A stretch of DNA of 64,000 nucleotides from Sphingobacterium multivorum (GCF_900457465.1 NZ_UAUU01000002.1:1171467-1235466); one strand, 5' to 3'; shown: positions 1 to 10,354, counted from the first letter of the stretch. Notes: generated by a model from the letters alone, not told the origin. Program-made: numbers and translations.

Positions 1-389
1 CTCATCTATAATATTTCATGTATAAGGAAGCTTTCCGATTTACTTCGTGAACTCGCAAGCCCGGTTTAAATAAATCATGCTGGCATCCTATATGACAAAT
101 GGATATATTTTTGTAGCGAAATGAAATCATCCTGTTGATTTTAAGTAGATTACTAACCACGATCAACATTATAATGATTCAGAGCCACATCGAAATGTAG
201 TCCAAATAACCATATTGGTTTCTTTGAAATAAATACTGAATAAGTAGTTTAATCGGAGGATTGATTACTTTGACAAGACATCGCTAAACGCATTTTCACA
301 ACGCAATTATAAAGCGATACTAGCCCTAGCTTACACTGTAAACCATCATCAGCGATCGATTACTTATTCAAATAAATTACTAGCTGGAT
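1..389. other. Intergenic / window edge, no gene seen
   Basis: AT-rich stretch at the window edge. I see no convincing ORF, tRNA or strong hairpin. It lies downstream of the small minus-strand gene that ends at 390. Confidence 0.4.
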
Positions 390-767
390 TTAAACCAAAG
401 GGGGGTGAAATATTGTAAAGATGGGATTATAGGAATAATCTTCTTTATATACTGGAAGCAGGCGCTCCACAGTGTCTTCATAAAGAGCCGTGTTTTTAAA
501 CGTAAAATCTTGCGTATTATTTATAAAAACAACATCAATAATACGTAATTCAAGATTTTTTTGTTCCTTTTCCTCATGTTCGCGCATTTTCTTCATCAAA
601 ATACACTGGCCTCGACAGGCAAGCGCATTATCGTTAAAACGATTGATACATTCGTAACGTGCGATATAATCTCGATTCAACTCGAAGACTGTCCATAGCC
701 ATACCGTTGAGAAGCTCTGTAGGAGCATCAAGGGTAATAGAATCCATATAAACAGTCTGATTTTCAT
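390..767 (-). CDS. Small membrane-anchored hypothetical protein with Cys cluster
   Basis: A 125-residue protein with one hydrophobic N-terminal segment (about residues 4-26), likely a signal anchor or uncleaved signal peptide. It is followed by a short cysteine cluster (ECINRF...ACRGQCILMKK, around residues 39-58) and a charged helix rich in E and K. The C-terminal part is polar and ends in FHPPLV. Small proteins with this Cys-x(3)-Cys arrangement occur in Bacteroidota, often near metal or TonB transport genes, but I do not know a proven function. It stands alone here, on the same strand as the PUL but beyond that operon's terminator. Confidence 0.6.
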   Translation of the reverse strand: MKIRLFIWILLPLMLLQSFSTVWLWTVFELNRDYIARYECINRFNDNALACRGQCILMKKMREHEEKEQKNLELRIIDVVFINNTQDFTFKNTALYEDTVERLLPVYKEDYSYNPIFTIFHPPLV

Positions 768-904
768 TCGAATATTTTATTCTCAATAGCAGCTTACATC
801 AGGAAGATTGCTTCATTATCTTGTAAACTGGTCAACTCATGATAATCCGTGTGAGTTTGGGCAAATATAACAAATGAAACTTGGAATAAACAAATTCCAT
901 TCGA

Positions 905-940
905 AAGAAAAAGTCCCAGATAGCAAACTACCTGGGACTT
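905..940 (-). terminator. Intrinsic terminator of the GH30 PUL
   Basis: The inverted repeat AAGTCCCAG (911-919) / CTGGGACTT (932-940), read on the minus strand, is followed by a T-rich tract. It lies just after the stop of the surface glycan-binding gene and so closes the operon. Confidence 0.8.
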
Positions 941-958
941 GGAAAAAATCAATCTTTA

Positions 959-2299
959 TTATTTTGTCGCAATCGTCAAGACAGCTTTCTTATTACCTGC
1001 AGTTAAATCCAATGTAAAAACATAGGTTTTACCGATCTCTAATACTTTACCGGTTTTGATGCCAAGATTGCCTGAGTCGCGTCCATTCTTTCCATCCCCC
1101 ACAAAAACGATATCACTTGTCGTTGTCAGGTCTGTGCCACCAAATTCACCGCCCCATCCCTTTTGATGGAAAAATTTGAAATTGATGTTATCAGAATTTA
1201 TAGACTCTCCTGCCTTAACAGTTATCTGGTATTTCTTGTTGCCTAGCGGCACCAGACAAAGCGCTTTATCTGTGTTCCAGCCTACCTGATTACTAGATAC
1301 CTTAGGTTTTCCGATTCCTTCACCAATAATCCAAACCGCCCCACTTCCGTCATCTTGTAATTTTGCTAAATCATTACCTGTCATCGCTTCAACCACAAAA
1401 TATTTTAAGGTAAAGTCCGCAGTAACGCGATACTTACCGTTCATTCCGTTGAAAGCGATTGATCCGTCAGGAGCTTGTGTAAAATAGTCCGGATCAATCC
1501 ACCAATTCTTCAGATCTTCTATTCCGTCAAGAACCACCTTCTCGCCTTTTACCATATTCAACTCTGCCTTAAAGTGCTCATCATCGAGGCGACTGAATAC
1601 CGTTCCATTAATGGCATAAGCAATAATAAACGGTGAAGCTTGATAAGTTGAGGTATTAAATGCGATGCTATAGGTTCCAGAAGTTGAATTTGAAAATGGG
1701 ATTTCAGCCGTAGACCCTAGGTTTATAACATTATTGACCCAACCAAAATTCATCAGATTGCCTTGTGCGCCCACTTTTGGTGCTTGAATATAGCCCTTTA
1801 CCGAAAATGGAAAATTCTCTTTTGCCGCATATTGATTACGCCCTACCCTTTCCATGCGATAGGACTTGGACTCTGTGACTAAAGTTAAATATGGAAAGTC
1901 GGGTCTGCTCAGATTAATATCAAAAGATTGTTCCGTTATTTTTTGGCTAATATTCTGTAAGACAAACTTAAGGGTTGCTTTTCCATCGGGAATATCTTTC
2001 AGGAACGGAACATAAATTTTTCCAGCATAATCTCCATTTTGTTTGGTACGAATGACGGTTTCTGTTACCTTGTCGTCTGTAAAATACAATTGTGCTTTAA
2101 CAGTAGACAGCGCAACTTCACTATCCGACACATGCACCTGAAATTCGAGACTATCCCCAAAATTTGCAGTCGAGATAGGCGATTTCAATTCGATTTTAGG
2201 ATCCCCTATTTGATAGGTATATTTTTCATCCTTTTTACAGGAACTAACTGCAGTAATAGCAGCAGTTCCCAATAGTATATTGATGAGATATCTTTTCAT
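959..2299 (-). CDS. Surface glycan-binding lipoprotein (SusE/SusF position)
   Basis: A 446-residue lipoprotein whose signal peptide ends in a lipobox (AVSSC, Cys about 21). The mature part looks like tandem beta-sandwich modules. Its C-terminal half has a WIIGEGIGKP segment and an NFKFFHQKGWGGEFGG segment that recall the SusE/SusF starch-binding repeat, with aromatic residues that could stack on sugars. It is the last gene after SusC, SusD and GH30. The same order occurs in the Bacteroides beta-1,6-glucan locus, where the equivalent gene is a surface glycan-binding protein. The ligand here is inferred from that context. Confidence 0.7.
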   Translation of the reverse strand: MKRYLINILLGTAAITAVSSCKKDEKYTYQIGDPKIELKSPISTANFGDSLEFQVHVSDSEVALSTVKAQLYFTDDKVTETVIRTKQNGDYAGKIYVPFLKDIPDGKATLKFVLQNISQKITEQSFDINLSRPDFPYLTLVTESKSYRMERVGRNQYAAKENFPFSVKGYIQAPKVGAQGNLMNFGWVNNVINLGSTAEIPFSNSTSGTYSIAFNTSTYQASPFIIAYAINGTVFSRLDDEHFKAELNMVKGEKVVLDGIEDLKNWWIDPDYFTQAPDGSIAFNGMNGKYRVTADFTLKYFVVEAMTGNDLAKLQDDGSGAVWIIGEGIGKPKVSSNQVGWNTDKALCLVPLGNKKYQITVKAGESINSDNINFKFFHQKGWGGEFGGTDLTTTSDIVFVGDGKNGRDSGNLGIKTGKVLEIGKTYVFTLDLTAGNKKAVLTIATK

Positions 2300-2356
2300 T
2301 TGTTCATAATTTATGCGCTATCCATGTGATAGCGCTTAAGGTCTATCATCCTCCAA

Positions 2357-3853
2357 TTAATAGGTCCAGCGGTAAGAAACAACCGACTTAGCTGGCACAT
2401 CATAACTAAAATGATGTTTACCATCTGCCAACGTAATTTTACGGCTATCGCCCGATTCGTTTAACAGAACAACAGCATAGGTTCCGTCTGTATTTTGAAA
2501 TGCAGTATAAACCAACCCTTCCGCTGTATATCCAGAAGCGCCAATCCGTGTGGCCCCTGATTTGACCACCGAGGAAAGATGACCAACAATATAGTAATGC
2601 GAATTGCGCGTTATATTCTTATAATTTGCCTTACTAATATCTACGGCTCCATAACATGTCTGACAGCCACCTTCGCGATTTGGCCCTTTGTCAGTATCAA
2701 GCATCAGGTTCCATACAATGACGCCCTTGCTCCAATTGTTGACGGTGCCCAATGCAACTTCACGCATATCCTCCATCAAACGTTTTTCAAGATTGCGTCC
2801 ATCATTCCATTCCCCAATGGATGTTTCCGTAAATACCAGTTCCTTATCTGGGCGTTGATTATGAATATCGATAAGTTCAGCCTTATCCCCACCATAATTA
2901 TGGTACGCCGCTCCGGCGAAGAATGAAGCCGCTCCGGCATCGTTATAGATCTTTACAGGGTAATCAGCCTGATCAGCAATGTTATCATAGTTATAATTAT
3001 GATCAAATGCATAGATCTTTGTTGATAAGTTAGCCGCTTTTAACTGTGGGCCCAAAGCTTGTTTGACAAAAGCTTGTTGCTCTTGCCATGACATATAAAG
3101 CGAAGCGGAATTTTTTCTGTTCAACGGTTCATTTTGAACAGTAATCGAATAAATATTAATGCCTTCTTTCTTCATTGCTTGGATCCATTGAACGAAATAC
3201 CAACCATAGTCCTGATAATACTTTGGATTTAACTGACCACTGGTCCACGAATCAAAGGGCTTTAAATCAGTTAAGTTGTTAACTTTCATCCATTTCGGTG
3301 GAGTCCATGGAGAGCCCATGATTTTTATGGATGGATTGATGGCAAGTATTTCTTTCAGCACTGGAATGATATATTGTGTTTCTTCCGACTGTAGTCCAAA
3401 ATTTTCCTTTCCTTCCTTATCCCAGCAGGTATATTCACTCAAAGAGAAGTCGGAACATCCAATAGCAATACGGATGTAATTCATTCCCATTCCATCTTTA
3501 TCTGAGAAAGTCTCCGTAAGAAATTTTGTTCGATCTTCCTTACTCATCTTCATCAGATTATAGCAGGTAGAGCCTGTAACTGCTGCACCGAAGCCGTCCA
3601 TTGTCTGAAATTTCTTAGCTGGATCTAGCGTAATTGTATTAGGCGACATGTTAAATTTGGAACTGAAATCAACAAAGCGTTTTCCAAAATCCAAAGACCG
3701 ACTGCCTGTCGTCGTATAAATGGTAACGTCACCACTTTTTTTAATTTCATCACCTTGTGAAGGTGTATAGCTGTCACGGTTACAAGATGTTGCCGTCACT
3801 AGACAGGACAACAAGAATGTATATATCATAGTTTTTTTATTATTGCGTTTCAT
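2357..3853 (-). CDS. GH30 family glycosidase, likely endo-beta-1,6-glucanase
   Basis: A 498-residue secreted enzyme with a probable lipoprotein signal (Cys 24, TATSC). The (beta/alpha)8 core begins near FQTMDGFGAAVTGS (residues 82-95), the classic GH30 start. The acid/base glutamate is E242 in TVQNEP and the nucleophile is E343 in FTETSIGEW. SPWTPPKWMK (181-190) is another GH30 hallmark. A short C-terminal beta-sandwich ends the protein, as usual for the family. GH30 enzymes beside SusC/SusD in Bacteroidota include beta-1,6-glucanases (subfamily 3). Glucosylceramidase or xylanase activity is less likely from the context. The gene lies 54 bases after susD. Confidence 0.85.
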   Translation of the reverse strand: MKRNNKKTMIYTFLLSCLVTATSCNRDSYTPSQGDEIKKSGDVTIYTTTGSRSLDFGKRFVDFSSKFNMSPNTITLDPAKKFQTMDGFGAAVTGSTCYNLMKMSKEDRTKFLTETFSDKDGMGMNYIRIAIGCSDFSLSEYTCWDKEGKENFGLQSEETQYIIPVLKEILAINPSIKIMGSPWTPPKWMKVNNLTDLKPFDSWTSGQLNPKYYQDYGWYFVQWIQAMKKEGINIYSITVQNEPLNRKNSASLYMSWQEQQAFVKQALGPQLKAANLSTKIYAFDHNYNYDNIADQADYPVKIYNDAGAASFFAGAAYHNYGGDKAELIDIHNQRPDKELVFTETSIGEWNDGRNLEKRLMEDMREVALGTVNNWSKGVIVWNLMLDTDKGPNREGGCQTCYGAVDISKANYKNITRNSHYYIVGHLSSVVKSGATRIGASGYTAEGLVYTAFQNTDGTYAVVLLNESGDSRKITLADGKHHFSYDVPAKSVVSYRWTY

Positions 3854-3907
3854 CTGTTAATAAATTTTTCGCCATCCATCAAATGAGGATTTCCGTTGTT
3901 AAATCAG

Positions 3908-5425
3908 TTAATACCCCGGATTCTGAACTAGATTAGGATTCTGATCAATTTTTGGTTGCGGAATCGGTAAACGGTAAGAGTTCTTCGTGAAGGGATACAC
4001 CTGTGCCTTTCTTCCAGCATCTTTAGCATAAACAGCATTCATGACAGATTCCACCTTATCTAAGCGCACGAGATCAAACCATCGTTGTCCTTCGAAGGCC
4101 AATTCAAGACGACGTTCTTTCAAATAAGCGTCTAATAAAGCATCCTTATTTGAACGTACGGCAGCGGATATTTTAGGCAATTTAGCACGGGTGCGAATTT
4201 TGTCAATAATGTCTGCCGCTCCAGATAGATCTGATCCCTGCTGAATTAATGCTTCCGCTTTTAACAATAAAAGGTCTGCGTAACGAAGCTTGACAATACT
4301 ATTAAATGCAGAACGTAATTTAAACATGAATGGATAATGGTTTGACGGATAATAGTTGCTCCAAGTAGTGGAATAATAAACAATAGATTGCCCCAAACGA
4401 ACCTGGTCCCCTTCATTCGTATACGCTTGAATCAAGTCCCGAGATGGGGTTATCCATTTGGCCCATGTGAAGTTATTATCATAATTGGACAAATCCCTTC
4501 CAAACATCCAAGTCGCCCAATTACCTCCACCCGAAGTAAACTGTGCTTCCAAAATCGATTCTTTCGTATTCCGCTGTGCAAGATCTGTGTTGCTTGCATT
4601 CATTGCATATAGATCTGAGTAATTGGTATTCAGATCAAATCCATCCGCAGTCAATGCGTCAACATATTGGATAACTTTAGCGTAATCGCGAATTGGTTTT
4701 TCGGCATAGATCTTTGCCAGCATCGCTCGTGCGACGGATTTGGTAAATAAAGTCTTATTCCCATTATTGTTGGGTGGTGCATCAGCCAATCCGTCCATCA
4801 AGTCTTTTTCGATCTGCTTATAGGCTTCTTCTACTGTGGCTTGTTTTGGAAAATATTGCGGATAAACTTCATTGACATTGTCACCAGTAATATCGGGTGC
4901 AATTGTGGTAATGACAGGGATAGATCCGAATATACGGACCATATCAAACATCGCCAATGCTCTGAATAGTTTAGCTTGTGCCTTATACGTTCTAATATCC
5001 GTATCGCTCAACGATTTATCAGCAACACTATCAACGTAAATGATCAATCGATTTGCACGTCCAACATCTTCCAGATATCTTCCCCAATCCCGGTCAACAA
5101 CCGAGTTAGACCCTTCAATAGAATTATTTTCGAAAGGTACAACTTCCGCTCCCGTCGTTCCCGCATAGGAATTATCGGCATGGGAATCTCCGATTAGGAG
5201 CAGATCGAGATACCAATGTTCCTGCCGATCTTTCATTTGCTGATAAATCCCCGCCAAATAGGTCTCAACCTCAGCTCTATTCTTAAAAACAATCTGCGTT
5301 CCTGTCTCGGTCTTCCCTTGACTCACATCCGAATAATCTGAAAGTGGATCACGGTTCAAAGAGCAAGAAAATAAAAACAAAGAGCCGGTTAGCAAAGAAA
5401 GAGCATTACTTATATATTTTTTCAT
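3908..5425 (-). CDS. SusD/RagB-family glycan-binding outer-membrane lipoprotein
   Basis: A 505-residue lipoprotein (lipobox LFSC, Cys 21). N-terminal TPR-like helices (DVGRANRLIIYVDSV; YKAQAKLFRALAMFDMVRIFG) and the C-terminal signature KERRLELAFEGQRWFDLVRLDK identify SusD. It caps the partner SusC encoded 11 bases upstream and would deliver oligosaccharides released by the neighbouring GH30 enzyme. The protein ends in QNPNLVQNPGY, the usual SusD C-terminus, so it is complete. Confidence 0.92.
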   Translation of the reverse strand: MKKYISNALSLLTGSLFLFSCSLNRDPLSDYSDVSQGKTETGTQIVFKNRAEVETYLAGIYQQMKDRQEHWYLDLLLIGDSHADNSYAGTTGAEVVPFENNSIEGSNSVVDRDWGRYLEDVGRANRLIIYVDSVADKSLSDTDIRTYKAQAKLFRALAMFDMVRIFGSIPVITTIAPDITGDNVNEVYPQYFPKQATVEEAYKQIEKDLMDGLADAPPNNNGNKTLFTKSVARAMLAKIYAEKPIRDYAKVIQYVDALTADGFDLNTNYSDLYAMNASNTDLAQRNTKESILEAQFTSGGGNWATWMFGRDLSNYDNNFTWAKWITPSRDLIQAYTNEGDQVRLGQSIVYYSTTWSNYYPSNHYPFMFKLRSAFNSIVKLRYADLLLLKAEALIQQGSDLSGAADIIDKIRTRAKLPKISAAVRSNKDALLDAYLKERRLELAFEGQRWFDLVRLDKVESVMNAVYAKDAGRKAQVYPFTKNSYRLPIPQPKIDQNPNLVQNPGY

Positions 5426-5436
5426 GATACAGACAA

Positions 5437-8415
5437 TTAAAACTCAATATTAAGACCTAAAACAAATGAACGATTCTGTGGATAGGTACCCCAATCTATA
5501 CCTTGGATTCTGGAATCGGATCCGCCCGAATATTGGTTTACTTCCGGATCCATACCTGAATACTTAGTCAAGGTAAACAGATTGCTTACAGATAGATAAG
5601 GCTGAATTTTATGGATACCAATACGCTTCAGTATCTCCGGAGAAATGGAATAGCCCAAGGACACATTTTTCATCCGCAAATAACTACCATCTTCAACAAA
5701 ATAGGTTGAATTTTTCATGTCAAACCCAGCTTTAGGAACATGTGTAATCTGTCCCGGTACCCGCCAGCGATCCAATACAACTGTCGTTTGATTTCGACCA
5801 TCATACATCCCCTCTGTTTCCATACGGCTGGCATTGAAGATGTCGTTTCCATAAGTTCCCTGAATGAATATGCTTAGATCGAAATTTTTCCAAGAGAAAC
5901 TATTTGTCATACCATACACAAACTTTGGCAGGGGATTGCCGATATACGTACGGTCGCTTGACGAGATCTTGCCATCTCCGTTCAGGTCGCGATACATGAG
6001 CTCACCGGTTTCAGGGTTTACGCCATCTGAAATATAACCGAAGAATCCTGCAAGCGATCTTCCGGGCTCATTTTTCACCACAAAATCATTGACATAATCG
6101 TTCGTTTTGACATCATAATACACCTGTTGTAAGTCGAGCTGCTGAAGCTTATTTCTGTTGAAAGAGATATTAAAATCTGTATTCCAAGTCAAGTTTCCGG
6201 TCAGATTTTTCGAATTTACCGCAAATTCAAAACCATGATTATTCAACCTTCCACCATTTCTTTGGATTGTAGTTGCTTGCTGTCCTGCAGGCAAGCTCGC
6301 ATTCATTAAAAGATTCTTGGTATCCTTGTTGTAGTAATCTGCGCTGATGCTGAGTCGATTATTCAACATCGTGATATCAAAACCGATACTGGTTGTGCTT
6401 GTCGTTTCCCAAGTTAAATCTTTCGCTCTTAAGATTGTGGGTTTATTGATATTTGGTACAGCATTGTCTTTTCCCTCAACAAACCATTGTTGACGTTGGA
6501 TACCGCTCAATTGCAGGTAAGCATAATCGCCTAATCCGTATTGATTACCTGTCTGTCCCCACCCCCCCCGGATTTTTAAGTCGTTTATCCAGGTTACATC
6601 TTTCATAAAATCTTCAGCAGAGATTCTCCAAGCAGCCGATACCGATGGAAAATAGCCCCAACGTCGTTCTGGACTTAGCTTGGAAGAACCATCGGCACGC
6701 ATATTTGCGGTCAATAAATACTTGCCATCATAATTGTACATTGCGCGTGCGAAATAGGACATAATCCCCCAATTGGATGCTGTAGATCCTGTTCTATCCC
6801 AAGAGATCTTATTTGCAGCATTAAGTGTCTCAATGATTCCATTAGCATAGTTTGAACCATAGATATAGCTTCTGGAGTACTTAGAATCCGTCCATGACGA
6901 ACCGCCCATTACTTCCAAATTATGCTTTCCGAAGTTCTTCGTGTATGTCAAGAAATTGTCCCACGTTAACACGGTATTTGTATTACGAATATCTGAAGCT
7001 TCCCCGAATTGATTTCTTCCCCACGCTGTCGTCCAAGGATCCAAAAAAGTGGTCATCACCCCGGATCTTCGATCTAATGAAAACGAAGTTTTCCATGTTA
7101 AGTTAGGCATAAAGGAAATCAATGCACTTCCTGTGGCAACAAGACGGTTTTCGCGGTTATTGTTATTCCTTGTCCGGGCTAAGTTTTCCAATGGACCTGT
7201 AATGTTGTTGATCCCATAAAAATTATTATAGAATCGATCTGGATTTGTTGGATCCCATACAGGGGCGTAAGTAGGTGTTGTGATTACAGATGTAACTACT
7301 CCACCACGGTTAGAACCCAATCCGGAGGTAATTCCATTATCATTGTTATCGGAATAATTGATATTCGCATTCACCTTTAGCCATTTTCGAACTTGGTTAT
7401 CAATATTAGCACGAAAATTATATCGTCTAAAAAAGGATCCTTGTAATGTTCCTTTTTCGTTCAAGTACCCTCCACCTAAATAGTAACGAAGCTTCTCATT
7501 ACCATCCGAGATGGATATTTGATGATTTTGTTGAATACCTGTCTTGTAGGTTTCTTTGAACCAATCCGTTTGATCCAACAATCCCTCTGGCAGATTTATC
7601 ATACCTATTTCATCCTGTAAGTCTTTGTATTGACTGGTATTTAAAACGTTGACAGTGTTATTGACAACATTGGCTGTCCACTGTGTTCCAAGCGTAATTT
7701 TTGCCTCGCCGGCTTTTCCTGATTTTGTCGTAACCAAGATGACACCGTTCGAACCACGCGAGCCGTAGATCGCTGCCGATGAGGCGTCCTTTAGAATTTG
7801 AATGTCCGTGATATCATTGGGAGACAAGAACTTAATATCTTCCACAGGAACTCCATCAACAACATATAAGGGAGTCGTATTGCTATTAAAAGACGTTATC
7901 CCCCGAATTTGTATCTGAGGTGCTGCACCTGGCTGGCCACTCGGCTGAATAACAGTGACGCCGGCAGCCTTACCTTGAATGGCTTGTCCAAAATTGGTGA
8001 CGGGCCTCTTTTCAAGGTCTTTCGTGGAAACAGAAGAGATTGCAGTCGTGACATCTTTTCTTTTGACGCTACCATAACCGATTACAATGACATCCTCCAG
8101 CATATTGGTTGATGAATTCAATTGGACGACCATGGTACTGTTGGCAGGCAATTCTTTGCTGTCGTAGCCAACAAAGGTAAATTGGAGTATACTGCCGATG
8201 CTAGCAGAAATTTGAAAACGCCCATCTGCATTACTGGAGACTGCATTATTACTTCCTTTTTGTGTAATGGTTACTCCAGAGAGTGGTTTCTGATCTTGAG
8301 CATCCAAGATACGTCCACTGACTTGAACTCGGTCTTGGGCAAATACCAAATTCACCAAAGTAAACAAGAAAGCTAGCCCCATTGAAAAGGCAACTTTTCG
8401 TGTAAAGTAAATCAT
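5437..8415 (-). CDS. SusC/RagA TonB-dependent glycan importer
   Basis: A 992-residue outer-membrane protein. After the signal peptide come a carboxypeptidase-regulatory-like domain (VSGRILDAQDQKPLSGVTI, about residues 32-110), the TonB-linked plug (LEDVIVIGYGSVKRKDVTTAISSV; IQIRGITSF; PLYVVDGVPV; ILKDASSAAIYGSRGSNGVI) and a C-terminal beta-barrel ending in FVLGLNIEF. No STN domain is present, so direct sigma/anti-sigma signalling is not expected. Regulation more likely comes from the TPR-type membrane regulator encoded upstream. The start sits after a leader that contains a stem-loop. Confidence 0.92.
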   Translation of the reverse strand: MIYFTRKVAFSMGLAFLFTLVNLVFAQDRVQVSGRILDAQDQKPLSGVTITQKGSNNAVSSNADGRFQISASIGSILQFTFVGYDSKELPANSTMVVQLNSSTNMLEDVIVIGYGSVKRKDVTTAISSVSTKDLEKRPVTNFGQAIQGKAAGVTVIQPSGQPGAAPQIQIRGITSFNSNTTPLYVVDGVPVEDIKFLSPNDITDIQILKDASSAAIYGSRGSNGVILVTTKSGKAGEAKITLGTQWTANVVNNTVNVLNTSQYKDLQDEIGMINLPEGLLDQTDWFKETYKTGIQQNHQISISDGNEKLRYYLGGGYLNEKGTLQGSFFRRYNFRANIDNQVRKWLKVNANINYSDNNDNGITSGLGSNRGGVVTSVITTPTYAPVWDPTNPDRFYNNFYGINNITGPLENLARTRNNNNRENRLVATGSALISFMPNLTWKTSFSLDRRSGVMTTFLDPWTTAWGRNQFGEASDIRNTNTVLTWDNFLTYTKNFGKHNLEVMGGSSWTDSKYSRSYIYGSNYANGIIETLNAANKISWDRTGSTASNWGIMSYFARAMYNYDGKYLLTANMRADGSSKLSPERRWGYFPSVSAAWRISAEDFMKDVTWINDLKIRGGWGQTGNQYGLGDYAYLQLSGIQRQQWFVEGKDNAVPNINKPTILRAKDLTWETTSTTSIGFDITMLNNRLSISADYYNKDTKNLLMNASLPAGQQATTIQRNGGRLNNHGFEFAVNSKNLTGNLTWNTDFNISFNRNKLQQLDLQQVYYDVKTNDYVNDFVVKNEPGRSLAGFFGYISDGVNPETGELMYRDLNGDGKISSSDRTYIGNPLPKFVYGMTNSFSWKNFDLSIFIQGTYGNDIFNASRMETEGMYDGRNQTTVVLDRWRVPGQITHVPKAGFDMKNSTYFVEDGSYLRMKNVSLGYSISPEILKRIGIHKIQPYLSVSNLFTLTKYSGMDPEVNQYSGGSDSRIQGIDWGTYPQNRSFVLGLNIEF

Positions 8416-8465
8416 ATGAAATAAAAAAATTGGTTATTGTTTAATCTTTTGGTTATTCCAAAATG

Positions 8466-8491
8466 GCAATGAGTTTCCCCTGCTTCATTGC
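8466..8491 (-). promoter_or_regulatory. Stem-loop in the leader of the GH30-locus susC
   Basis: A 7-bp perfect inverted repeat GCAATGA (8466-8472) / TCATTGC (8485-8491) with a 12-nt loop lies 51-76 nt upstream of the susC start. It is not followed by a T-run, so it is not an obvious terminator. It could be an mRNA control element or a protein-binding palindrome. Confidence 0.4.
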
Positions 8492-8540
8492 TCAAAACAA
8501 AACTAAGATCACCAAGACGGAGAAAAAAGAGCTAGTACTG

Positions 8541-8615
8541 AAAAAGTACCAGAAAAAAAATGCAAACAGCTAACATAAAGATTATTACAAATTAAATACA
8601 GCATTAAAAAGTACC
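8541..8615. repeat. Direct repeat AAAAAGTACC upstream of susC
   Basis: The 10-mer AAAAAGTACC occurs at 8541-8550 and again at 8606-8615, 65 bases apart, within the regulator-susC spacer. Evenly placed direct repeats are typical activator sites, but chance is possible in such AT-rich DNA. Confidence 0.35.
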
Positions 8616-8671
8616 TACAGGAGCGTACAATCGTCTTTAAAACAGCCAATTTTCGGGTATTACCCTACATT

Positions 8672-10300
8672 TTAGGCCCGGTCGATCACCGCAATCTGAC
8701 ATACAGCAGCTTCAAAAGCATCGCGGTTTCCCGCAGCCTTATTACGCACTTTTGTTCTATAATTATAAACTGTCCGAAGAGAATATCGAAGGAAACTTGC
8801 AATCTTCACGGAATCATCGATTCCTAATCGAATCAATGCGAAAATCCGAAGTTCAGTATTTAACAATTCTGTTTTTTTGGGATAGATTTTCTCGTCCTCC
8901 TGAAGTAAGGCATTGAATTCATCAACAAAGGTTGGATATAGATTTAAAAAGATACGGTCAAAATTAACATAGAGTTGCTGCACCTCTCTTTCTTCCATTT
9001 GCGTTGACTTTAACTGTTCGCGTAAGGCATCCCACTGCTGATTCGTCGCTTTTTTCAACAGTGCTTTTCTGATATCTTCCATTTTATCGATATAACTCGA
9101 ACACATATCAAAGAATTGCGCAATATATTCCTCTTTAATATGATTGGATTCAGATAATTTAAGGTTAGTCTGGTTTATTTCATCATTCAATGATCGAAGT
9201 TGTTGGTTTGTAGCCGATAATTCCGATCGTATCCTTCTCAAATGTTGCACTTGTCTATAAATAATGACAAGTCCAATGATTACACCAATCAATAAAATAC
9301 TGACGATAATGACCAAGCCTACCAGTTGCCGATTTTGGCTACTGATTTTCTGCTGATAGGCGGCATTGATTATAGGATAAGAAGAGGTACCTTCAATAAT
9401 GCGATACCGCACTTTACATAACATCGCATCGTCTATGGCTTTTTCAATAAACTGAAAAGCGCGATCGAAATCCTGTTGGTCGTAATACGTTAGCGCCAGA
9501 TCATGAAAAGATGCGTTGTCGCGATTAGCCATTTCAATATCTGCACTGGCCGATATGGAAAGATAGTAAATTTGACTTTTTGTATCCTTTTCATATTTGT
9601 AAATGAGCCCCATAAAATAGGCTATCAGCGCGCGCTGCTCAATATTCTTTTTGTTCTCATTCCAGAGGACCAACAATTGCTTTTTAGCATCCTCACGATT
9701 ACCATTAAAAAGTGTTTTTATAGCAATGGTGGTACGATACTCCAAGGAAGACTTTGGTAGTACCGTTAACAGAGAATCACGATACTTTTCACTTGCCTGG
9801 TAATATTCTGATCGATTATTGCTCTGACCGTAATGACTATAAAAGGAGCTGTAGGTATCGTAATATTTTGCCAGGAGATCCCGGCCAAGATGAGCGGGCT
9901 CAACTTGCTTTAACAATTGTGAAGCTTCTATATACCGTCCGACGGTGGAATACACCCAGGCCAAATCGAGATGAATAACCGCCTGTAAGGAGTCATTATT
10001 CGGTGGAGCGAGCTTTTGACACAGTAAGATATAAGTAAGCGCTGCGTCAGAATCAAACTTCTTATAATTTTCAAAGATTTCGTAGTTCTTCTTCAAAAAT
10101 TGAACAGGATTACTTTCTAATGCTTTGGCCTCCTGTTTTAATTTCTCCAATTTATCTTCACGGTTCTTGATGTAAATTTTCTGATTTTCCATCAAATATT
10201 CCAATCGTTGCAAAACCCGGGTACTATCGGAATCTACTTGCGCAGATAGGTAAAGACTAAAATGAGCAAAAAGAATAAAAAGAAAAATGCGCTGCAACAT
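8672..10300 (-). CDS. TPR-containing membrane-bound transcriptional regulator (DUF6377-like)
   Basis: A 542-residue protein. It has a signal peptide (1-20), a periplasmic helical region of TPR-like repeats (about 70-300), a single membrane span (about 326-348, VGLVIIVSILLIGVIIGLVIIY), a cytoplasmic coiled coil (350-390) and a C-terminal helix-turn-helix region (about 470-525; RIFALIRLGIDDSVKIASFL, SLRTVYNYRTKVR). This plan matches SusR-like/DUF6377 regulators, which sense sugar in the periplasm and bind PUL promoters. It lies 256 bases upstream of susC on the same strand, so it is the likely activator of the GH30 locus. Confidence 0.8.
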   Translation of the reverse strand: MLQRIFLFILFAHFSLYLSAQVDSDSTRVLQRLEYLMENQKIYIKNREDKLEKLKQEAKALESNPVQFLKKNYEIFENYKKFDSDAALTYILLCQKLAPPNNDSLQAVIHLDLAWVYSTVGRYIEASQLLKQVEPAHLGRDLLAKYYDTYSSFYSHYGQSNNRSEYYQASEKYRDSLLTVLPKSSLEYRTTIAIKTLFNGNREDAKKQLLVLWNENKKNIEQRALIAYFMGLIYKYEKDTKSQIYYLSISASADIEMANRDNASFHDLALTYYDQQDFDRAFQFIEKAIDDAMLCKVRYRIIEGTSSYPIINAAYQQKISSQNRQLVGLVIIVSILLIGVIIGLVIIYRQVQHLRRIRSELSATNQQLRSLNDEINQTNLKLSESNHIKEEYIAQFFDMCSSYIDKMEDIRKALLKKATNQQWDALREQLKSTQMEEREVQQLYVNFDRIFLNLYPTFVDEFNALLQEDEKIYPKKTELLNTELRIFALIRLGIDDSVKIASFLRYSLRTVYNYRTKVRNKAAGNRDAFEAAVCQIAVIDRA

Positions 10301-10354
10301 AATAAACTCGGTTCAACATCGTGTAGACTAAACTACATAAAAATAACAACAAAA

